Assembly (NCBI GenBank): GCA_964347615.1
Contig: CAYFZO010000001.1
Span: 85,015-149,014, forward strand
Reading direction: 5' to 3'
DNA: 64,000 nucleotides
From: CAYFZO01 sp964347615
GTDB taxonomy: Bacteria; Pseudomonadota; Gammaproteobacteria; Poriferisulfidales; Oxydemutatoraceae
Of the stretch, positions 58,469 to 64,000 are shown piece by piece; position 1 is the stretch's first letter; every line of letters begins with the position of its first letter. The notes below the pieces were generated by a model. That model did no database searches. It saw only the letters and a program-made list of their open reading frames with translations, and had not been told where the DNA came from. The translations under genes and the position numbers were made by a program.

Positions 58469-59416
58469 TTGTTCAGTGTAATCATACCGACTTGGAACCG
58501 AAAAGACGATTTGTCCGACGCCGTGGACTCGGTTCTGAAGCAAAAGGGCGTCGAACTCGAAATCATCGTGGTGGACAACGGTTCGGAAGACGGCACGCAA
58601 GAATACTGCCGGAACTTGGCCACGCGGGAGACGCGCTTTCGATATTTCCGATTCGAGGAAAACCGGGGAATTACGATCGCTGAAAACACGGGACTATCGG
58701 AAGCTCGGGGAGAGATAATTTTTTGTCTGGACGACGATGAATTCATAGAGGAGGACGACCTGTTGCGAAAAGTCAACCGCCTGGACAAGGACTGGGACAT
58801 TCTTAACGTCGGAATCGTCAACGCGCACACGGGAGAATGGGAACACTTTATTTTCTCTCAACGCAGAAAGAGCAACTTGCACAAAAGCTTCTACGTGAAC
58901 AACTTCGGCAACGGCACCGTGTTCATAAAAAAGGAAGTCATCGACAGAATCGGGCTGTTTGAAAAAGATTATTTTCGCCAAGGGCACGAAAACGAATATG
59001 CAATCAGGGCGATCCTGAACGGGTTCAACGTTCTGTACTATCCGGAATTGGTCTTGCGGCACAAGGTCAACCCGTTTCGTCCGGGAAGCGAGGAATCCTG
59101 CTATTACGCGTTGCGCAACACCCTGCTGAAAAACTACAAATACTTCGAAGGCTCCCGTTTGTTTCTGTTGCAGGCGTGGCAGCTGATCCAGTTCAGCTTG
59201 CGAATGCTTGCGGGAAAGACTACGCCGCGCTGGATGACAAAGGCGCTTAAGGATTACGCCGCCCTGAGAAAAACCACGGTGCGCGTACTGGATTACGACC
59301 CCGCGGCGATGGAAAGGTACTTTTTTGTATCGCGCAAGGTCGCAACAACGCCTGAGAACATCGGGCGTTTAAGCTTTTTCCGATATTACGTGCAGGGAGT
59401 AACCAGATTCTTTTGA
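58469..59416 (+). CDS. Glycosyltransferase family 2 protein
   Basis: 315 residues from TTG at 58469, with GCGGAG eight bases before it. The GT-A fold is clear: SVIIPTWNRKDDLSDAVDSVLKQ, IIVVDNGSEDGTQEY, and the metal-binding DDDEF at about residues 89-93 with the later GHENEYAIRAIL. The C-terminal part has FRPGSEESCYYALRNTLLKNYKYF, as in glycan-assembly GT2 enzymes. Substrate unknown. Convergent with the sulfatase by 25 bases. Confidence 0.88.
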   Translation: MFSVIIPTWNRKDDLSDAVDSVLKQKGVELEIIVVDNGSEDGTQEYCRNLATRETRFRYFRFEENRGITIAENTGLSEARGEIIFCLDDDEFIEEDDLLRKVNRLDKDWDILNVGIVNAHTGEWEHFIFSQRRKSNLHKSFYVNNFGNGTVFIKKEVIDRIGLFEKDYFRQGHENEYAIRAILNGFNVLYYPELVLRHKVNPFRPGSEESCYYALRNTLLKNYKYFEGSRLFLLQAWQLIQFSLRMLAGKTTPRWMTKALKDYAALRKTTVRVLDYDPAAMERYFFVSRKVATTPENIGRLSFFRYYVQGVTRFF

Positions 59417-59441
59417 AAAGAACGACTCGCACCAGGGAGCT

Positions 59442-61025
59442 TCACCACTTTGCCTCAGGCAAAGCGCCGGTCCAAGCGGTCAGTTTCTCGTGCAAGGATC
59501 GAAGTATTTCAGGTTTCTCCTCGGCGAGATTTGTTCGCTCACCGACGTCCTTTTTCAGGTTAAACAGCTCGTTGTACACGTCGCGTTTATGTTTATCGGT
59601 CCGCCCGACGTGACTGACCAGCTTATAATCCCCGGATCTGACGGCTCTTGTCTCCTTTGGAACGATTGATCGCGCCTGAAGCCGCCAGTAAAAATCACGC
59701 GGTTGCGGTTGCAACCGACTGCTCTCCAGGTACGGAAGCAAGTTGACGCCGCTCAGGGAAGTATCCTCGGAGCGATACCCGGCCGCCGCCAGAGAAGTAG
59801 GTAAAACGTCCAGGGTGGACACTGGCCATTCGTAAACCGCGGGAGAAACGACACGCGGCCATCTGAGCATGAAAGGCACCCGAATACCTCCTTCATAAAG
59901 CGTGTTCTTGCCTCCCCGTAACCGGCCGTTGTCCGCTCTTGCACCAAGATTTCCCCCGTTATCGCTGAAGAACCAGACCACGGTGTTCTCCGTCAAACCA
60001 AGCAGGTCAAGAGTATCCAGAACGGAACCTACCGCCTGGTCAAACTGCATCAGCATTTTCCAGTACTGGCGTCTTTCCCGATCGAAAGCATGGCGCAGGT
60101 AACCAAGGTGGCGATAATAACTGAGATAAGTTAACAGGCTTTCTTTTCTGGATTGCATCGGCCAGTGCGGCGCAAGAGCGGAAAAATACAAAAGAAAAGG
60201 CTGGCTTCGGTGTTGCAAAATAAATTTGGTTGCTTCCAATCCCTCGACGTCGGTACGATACAGTTCGCTTGATTTACAGGATTTCATATAGCCAAGTATG
60301 CTTGCGCTGAGATCATGGCGCCCGCGTCCTTGTATGCTGTCGAAATGCCCTCCGCGAAAATGATAACTGTACCTTCTATAAGAACCGCCAAAGTGATAAT
60401 ACTCGTCAAAACCTCTGTTCTTCGGAGTGTAGCTCTGGGTGCCCCCCAAATGCCACTTGCCGACAAAGCCCGTTGCGTATCCCCTTTCCTTGAAATAATC
60501 TGCAATCGTCTTCTCCGAAAGCGGCAGTCCAAAATGCTTGAAAAATTCCCTGCCGCCGCGGAAAGGGCCAGCTAAATAAAGGCTGAGCGTGGACGCCAAC
60601 GAGGGGATCGGGAACGTAGGAACGTCGCCGTAGGCGCCGCCTGCGTCACCGAGGTTTCTTGAATAACCGAAGGTGTAGGGAGATTTGCCGGTTATTAATC
60701 CTGCGCGAGAAGGGCTGCATATAGCCGAAGCAACGTACCCCTCAGTGAACTTGGCTCCTTCCTCGGCAATCCTGTCGATATTCGGCGTCGGAATTTCTCC
60801 GCCGTAGCTCCCGAGGTCGGCGTAACCCAAGTCATCCGCGATAATGATCAACACGTTGGGTCTGTCGTCGCGACGTTCAAGCGGTTGTTCGAGGTCAATG
60901 CCCAGCGTTTGCGCGACCGCGACGGGACTGCGGTCGCTACACAGAGGAGACGCAAGGCCCGGCCCGCACCACGGGAACAAAACCGCGACCGCGAATACGG
61001 AAGTTAGAAAGAACCTTTTCGGCAT
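59442..61025 (-). CDS. Sulfatase, arylsulfatase type, exported
   Basis: 527 residues from the ATG of MPKRFFLTSVFAVAVLF; a longer frame would overlap the tRNA. The signal peptide ends near LASPLCS. RPNVLIIIADDLGYADLGSYGG has the metal Asp pair, and CSPSRAGLITGKSPYTFG (about residues 100-117) is the CxPxR site whose Cys is converted to formylglycine. GKWHLGG and SDNGGN follow later. It removes sulfate from sugars or aryl esters in the periplasm; substrate unknown. An FGE or anSME maturase is not in the window. The start is 20 bases after the tRNA, so it may be on the rpoD transcript. Confidence 0.9.
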   Translation of the reverse strand: MPKRFFLTSVFAVAVLFPWCGPGLASPLCSDRSPVAVAQTLGIDLEQPLERRDDRPNVLIIIADDLGYADLGSYGGEIPTPNIDRIAEEGAKFTEGYVASAICSPSRAGLITGKSPYTFGYSRNLGDAGGAYGDVPTFPIPSLASTLSLYLAGPFRGGREFFKHFGLPLSEKTIADYFKERGYATGFVGKWHLGGTQSYTPKNRGFDEYYHFGGSYRRYSYHFRGGHFDSIQGRGRHDLSASILGYMKSCKSSELYRTDVEGLEATKFILQHRSQPFLLYFSALAPHWPMQSRKESLLTYLSYYRHLGYLRHAFDRERRQYWKMLMQFDQAVGSVLDTLDLLGLTENTVVWFFSDNGGNLGARADNGRLRGGKNTLYEGGIRVPFMLRWPRVVSPAVYEWPVSTLDVLPTSLAAAGYRSEDTSLSGVNLLPYLESSRLQPQPRDFYWRLQARSIVPKETRAVRSGDYKLVSHVGRTDKHKRDVYNELFNLKKDVGERTNLAEEKPEILRSLHEKLTAWTGALPEAKW

Positions 61026-61045
61026 ACGATGTGACGGCAACGTGA

Positions 61046-61119
61046 TGGGCCCGGCAGGATTCGAACCTGCGACCAAAGGATTATGAGTCCCCTGCTCTGA
61101 CCGGCTGAGCTACAGGCCC
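61046..61119 (-). tRNA. tRNA-Ile2 (anticodon CAU, probably lysidine-modified)
   Basis: The minus strand folds as a 74-base tRNA with acceptor GGGCCTG paired to CGGGCCC, D stem GCTC/GAGC, anticodon loop CTCATAA and T arm CAGG-TTCGAAT-CCTG; CCA is not encoded. CAU could be Met or Ile2. The C4 and C5 in the acceptor (with G68, G69) fit the TilS determinants of Ile2, and the anticodon arm and TTTGGTCGC variable region resemble E. coli ileX. It follows rpoD by 20 bases, as ileX lies near rpoD in E. coli. Confidence 0.85.
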
Positions 61120-61139
61120 TTGCAGAAGCTTCTGTGACC

Positions 61140-62939
61140 TCAGCTGCCGTCAAGAAATCCCTTGAGTTTTTCCGCGCGCGAAGGATGCCGCAGTTTGCGC
61201 AGCGCCTTGGACTCTATCTGGCGAATCCGTTCCCTCGTCACATTGAACTGCTTGCCGACTTCCTCAAGGGTGTGGTCGGTGTTCATGTCTATTCCAAACC
61301 TCATGCACAGCACTTTCGCCTCCCGCGGGGTCAACGACGAGAGCAGCTTGTGCGTCGTCTCCTTGAGGCTTTCCGCGATGGTCACCTCGTCGGGAGGAAT
61401 CGCGGCTTCATCTTCTATGAAGTCGCCGAGATGCGAATCTTCATCGTCGCCGATCGGTGTTTCCATTGAAACCGGCTCTTTCGCGACTTTCTGCACCTTG
61501 CGGACTTTCTCCTCGGGAATCCCCATCCTGTCGGCCAGCTGTTCAGGCTTGGGGTCGCCGCCCATCTCCTGCGCCAACTGTCCTGAAACGCGGTTCAGCT
61601 TGTGAATCGTCTCTATCATGTGCACCGGAATGCGGATCGTACGGGCTTGGTCCGCGATCGACCGGGTAATCGCTTGACGTATCCACCACGTTGCGTAGGT
61701 CGAGAATTTGTAACCTCGCCGGTATTCAAATTTATCAACCGCTTTCATCAGGCCGATGTTGCCTTCCTGAATGAGGTCCAAAAATTGCAGTCCGCGGTTG
61801 GTGTATTTCTTTGCGATTGAAATAACCAGCCTGAGGTTGGCTTCGACCATCTCTTTCTTGGCCCGCATCGCCTTGGCTTCTTTGGCCGAAATCTGACGCC
61901 CGATCATTTTGATCTCTTGTATCGGCAAACCGGTTTCCTCCTCGATCGCTCTCAACTGCTCCTGAGTGCGCATGAATTCCTCTTTATGCGCCTTGAGCTT
62001 TTTGGCGTATTTGGATCGCGGCGCCGCGTGTTTTCTCCACCATTTCGGGGTGGTCCCGTTGTCCTTGAAAGTCGTAACAAAATACTTGCGCGACATCCCG
62101 CATTTATTGACGCAGATATTCAGCAAGACGCGTTCGAGAGCGTGTATTTGCCGGTTGGTTTCCTTGAGCTTGCCAAACAGCTGAAGGACCATCAGAGGCG
62201 CCAACTTAAACTCCATGAACATGTCGGCCATTCTTTCTCGGGCACGCGCGTAGTTTTTCTCGCTCTTTCGCACCGCTTTGCTTTTGCACCTTTTATAAAG
62301 GCGTTTGAGCTCGACAAAGTACTCCCGGGCTTCTTCCAGCGTCATTTCCTCAGGTTCTTCCTTTTCATCGCCGGCCTTGCTGGGTTGAGGCTGAGGGATG
62401 GTCAGCTCATCTTCCTGCTCGTACTCCTCGGGATCGATAAAATCGCTGACGATACTCGACAACTTGACCTCTCCTCTCTCGCAGGCCTCGAAAGCATCGA
62501 GCAGAATCTCGATCGCCGGCGGGTAATGTCCCAAGGTCCGCAACGCTTCGTTCAACCCCGCTTCGATGCGTTTGGCGATGCGTATTTCCCCTTCCCTGTC
62601 GAGCAGGCTCACCGACCCCATTTCCCGCATGTACATCCTGACCGGGTCGGTGGTGCGCCCGAGGTCGCTGCTTGCGCTCGCAAGCGCCGCCGCGGCTTCC
62701 TCGGCGTCTTCCTCGTTGGGGGTCTCGTTTTTGTTCAGCAGCAAGTCGCGGTCGTCCGGGCGGTTCTCGTAGACGTTGATGCCCATCTCGTTGAGTATTC
62801 CGATGATGTCTTCTATTTGCTCAGGCGCGATGATGTCCTGCGGCAAATAGTCGTTGACTTGGGAATAGGTGAGATACCCCTGCTCGTTGCCCTTGGCAAT
62901 CAGCTCCTTGATTTTCGATTGTTGTTGTTCTGCTTTCAT
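61140..62939 (-). CDS. rpoD: RNA polymerase primary sigma factor RpoD (sigma-70)
   Basis: 599 residues from the ATG of MKAEQQQSKIKELIAKG; the upstream open frame has no homology. Region 1.1 at the N-terminus, a non-conserved insert with EEPEEMTLEEAREYFVEL, region 2 AKKYTNRGLQFLDLIQEGNIGLMKAVDKFEYRRGYKFSTYATWWIRQAITR, region 3 and region 4 EVGKQFNVTRERIRQIESKALRKLRHP are all present. It is the housekeeping sigma factor. dnaG and rpsU, its usual neighbours, would lie beyond the right side or elsewhere. Divergent from tRNA-Arg. Confidence 0.98.
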   Translation of the reverse strand: MKAEQQQSKIKELIAKGNEQGYLTYSQVNDYLPQDIIAPEQIEDIIGILNEMGINVYENRPDDRDLLLNKNETPNEEDAEEAAAALASASSDLGRTTDPVRMYMREMGSVSLLDREGEIRIAKRIEAGLNEALRTLGHYPPAIEILLDAFEACERGEVKLSSIVSDFIDPEEYEQEDELTIPQPQPSKAGDEKEEPEEMTLEEAREYFVELKRLYKRCKSKAVRKSEKNYARARERMADMFMEFKLAPLMVLQLFGKLKETNRQIHALERVLLNICVNKCGMSRKYFVTTFKDNGTTPKWWRKHAAPRSKYAKKLKAHKEEFMRTQEQLRAIEEETGLPIQEIKMIGRQISAKEAKAMRAKKEMVEANLRLVISIAKKYTNRGLQFLDLIQEGNIGLMKAVDKFEYRRGYKFSTYATWWIRQAITRSIADQARTIRIPVHMIETIHKLNRVSGQLAQEMGGDPKPEQLADRMGIPEEKVRKVQKVAKEPVSMETPIGDDEDSHLGDFIEDEAAIPPDEVTIAESLKETTHKLLSSLTPREAKVLCMRFGIDMNTDHTLEEVGKQFNVTRERIRQIESKALRKLRHPSRAEKLKGFLDGS

Positions 62940-63079
62940 TGTTGTCCGCGCTCGCCCGGCTTTTGAACCCGGCGTTTGAACATTCTCGGGTGCTTTCTCT
63001 AAGCTAAAGCTTGCGATTTTAGCATGAAAAGGGCTTTCGGCAGCCGCCCCGAAGCAACGATACGGCTTACGATGACAGA

Positions 63080-63101
63080 CCGACGATAGCCCGACGATAG
63101 C
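63080..63101 (+). repeat. Tandem duplication, 2 x 11 bp
   Basis: CCGACGATAGC occurs twice head to tail in the region between rpoD and the tRNA-Arg promoter. Confidence 0.8.
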
Positions 63102-63161
63102 GATGAACCCGCGCGGCTCCGCGGCGTCAAGCGGGCGCAAAGGACTTCACGAGCTTACGTA

Positions 63162-63167
63162 TATAAT
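63162..63167 (+). promoter_or_regulatory. Candidate -10 element of tRNA-Arg
   Basis: TATAAT within ACGTATATAATTTCCCGG lies 20 bases before the mature tRNA 5' end, which fits a short pre-tRNA leader. The -35 is not obvious. Confidence 0.5.
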
Positions 63168-63187
63168 TTCCCGGTTGCCCCATCCAA

Positions 63188-63261
63188 GCGCCTGTAGCTC
63201 AGTCGGACAGAGCGTCGCCCTCCGGAGGCGAAGGTCGCAGGTTCGAATCCTGCCGGGCGCG
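63188..63261 (+). tRNA. tRNA-Arg (anticodon CCG)
   Basis: A complete cloverleaf of 74 bases: acceptor GCGCCTG paired to CGGGCGC, D stem GCTC/GAGC, anticodon stem TCGCC/GGCGA with loop CTCCGGA (anticodon CCG), and T arm CAGG-TTCGAAT-CCTG. CCA is not encoded. A -10 element lies just upstream. Confidence 0.95.
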
Positions 63262-63310
63262 CTTCCTCGAACGTCACCACGGGTTCGACGTGTACGCCTT
63301 ACCCGTTCTT

Positions 63311-63817
63311 TCACGACGCCGGCGACGGGACGCCTCGTCTGGCGCGCGTACCGAGCAAGGTATGCATAAACCGAAGCACGTGTTGATACACGCCTTGCGC
63401 CTTGCTCTCTCGAGGCCCGGCAACGTTCAAGATCGCGGCATCGTTCAAACACCTGAACCAGTTCTCGGCCTCGGCCCGGCAACCCGGTTCGTCGAGTAAG
63501 GCAACGAAATGATCTTGGCCGCACTCGTGGATGCAGTTCAGCGTGTACCCGGTCCCTCCGCTGTTTATAAAAGACTGGTTCGGCGCAATGATCAAAGTGG
63601 CCGTCGAATCACGCACGTTCCATTCCGTGCGTTCAAGATAATCGGACGAAGGGGTTTCCGTGAGCGCCGGATAATCCGCAAGCAACCCGGGCGGGTCGGG
63701 ATAGTCCTCGGCGACACCGCCGCGCGGACACCAACCGCCGTACTCGAAGCCGAGCGCAAGCGCAGCGTCAAGCGCGGCGCGGTCCACGCCGCTTTGCCCC
63801 CCGCTGATGATTTTCAT
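63311..63817 (-). CDS. Putative molybdenum-carrier (MoCo carrier, Rossmann-like) protein
   Basis: About 168 residues from the ATG of MKIISGGQSGVDRAALDAAL; a longer frame passes through tandem repeats and is unlikely. KIISGGQSGVDRAALDAALA, the GWCPRGGVAED loop, LTETPSSDYLERTEWNVRDS and NSGGTGYTL fit the MoCo-carrier family related to lysine-decarboxylase-like Rossmann proteins. In most bacteria its role is not tested. It ends close to the tRNA-Arg gene. Confidence 0.8.
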   Translation of the reverse strand: MKIISGGQSGVDRAALDAALALGFEYGGWCPRGGVAEDYPDPPGLLADYPALTETPSSDYLERTEWNVRDSTATLIIAPNQSFINSGGTGYTLNCIHECGQDHFVALLDEPGCRAEAENWFRCLNDAAILNVAGPRESKAQGVYQHVLRFMHTLLGTRARRGVPSPAS

Positions 63818-63823
63818 TCCACC

Positions 63824-63856
63824 TTTTTGACCCATTTTTGACCCATTTTTGACCCA
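63824..63856 (+). repeat. Tandem repeat, 3 x 11 bp
   Basis: TTTTTGACCCA occurs three times head to tail, just upstream of the MoCo-carrier ATG on the minus strand. Confidence 0.9.
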
Positions 63857-63865
63857 CTGTTCATC

Positions 63866-63896
63866 AATCCCTTGCGGATCGATGCAGATAATTCCC
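63866..63896 (-). repeat. Dispersed repeat family A, copy A3
   Basis: On the minus strand GGGAATTATCTGCATCGATC runs into CGCAAGGGATT, matching A1 and A2 at most positions through GATCCGCAAGGGATT, then diverging. The rest of the window to 64000 shows no gene. Confidence 0.6.
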
Positions 63897-64000
63897 ATTG
63901 TAAGCGTCGCCGGAAAGCCCTCCGGCCAACACCCCCGCCGATACCCCCTGCCCACACCCCTAGGCCAAGGGATAATATTAGCGGAAACTCTCTTAACGCC

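Noticed and set aside
61046..61119. Call as elongator tRNA-Met
   Set aside because: CAU alone fits, but acceptor C4 and C5, the anticodon arm and the position after rpoD agree better with tRNA-Ile2.

Overview
The window is a dense stretch of bacterial chromosome that reads as a gammaproteobacterium. The evidence is gene content and order familiar from Pseudomonas-like genomes: paired M16 peptidases followed by rsmD and coaD; ctaCDGE with SURF1, ctaA and ctaB; bioC and bioH; dapF-DUF484-xerC; hslVU-DUF971 followed by ubiE-ubiJ-ubiB; thrB divergent from polA; pyrB with a pseudo-dihydroorotase; and rpoD followed by a CAU tRNA. I see no rRNA, CRISPR array, transposase, integrase other than XerC, or prophage genes. 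Most genes overlap or are separated by fewer than 100 bases, and TTG or GTG starts are common. The lineage cannot be named from the sequence alone.

Layout. 1-4.9 kb: M16 peptidases, rsmD, coaD, ggt. 5-7.6 kb, minus strand: an ElyC-like envelope protein, mutM and a chorismatase. 7.8-8.8 kb: rpoH behind a promoter covered by a CIRCE operator. 8.8-16.6 kb: the aa3-type cytochrome c oxidase locus with heme A synthesis and assembly genes, including a 36-residue gene. 16.7-22.9 kb: bioC, bioH, plsY, tsaD, yggT, proC, dsbB and a compact nucleotide-sugar dehydrogenase. 23.3-27.4 kb: class Ia ribonucleotide reductase. 27.8-33.0 kb: an accessory island with a SAM methyltransferase, a 31-residue membrane peptide gene, three tandem paralogues resembling HxRxGD glycosyltransferases, a methyltransferase remnant and dispersed repeats. 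33.2-43.8 kb: a DNA glycosylase, dapF, DUF484, xerC, hslVU, DUF971, ubiE-ubiJ-ubiB and a UvrD/Rep helicase. 43.8-47.2 kb: TRAP transporter genes split between convergent strands around a minisatellite. 47.2-51.2 kb: thrB and polA. 51.3-61.0 kb: a glycan-exporter-like ABC transporter, pyrB-pyrC'-pyrK, yggS, two glycosyltransferases and a sulfatase. 61-64 kb: tRNA-Ile2, rpoD, tRNA-Arg(CCG) and a MoCo-carrier-like protein.

The most interesting features are the CIRCE-covered rpoH promoter, the tandem glycosyltransferase-like array with a 639-base identical tract between two copies, the small membrane peptide gene with its own promoter, two related families of dispersed repeats (one of which supplies start codons), many short tandem duplications of 10-15 bases, and the chorismatase and PyrC'/PyrK variants of core metabolism. 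The accessory island looks AT-richer than its surroundings by eye, which suggests but does not prove transfer.
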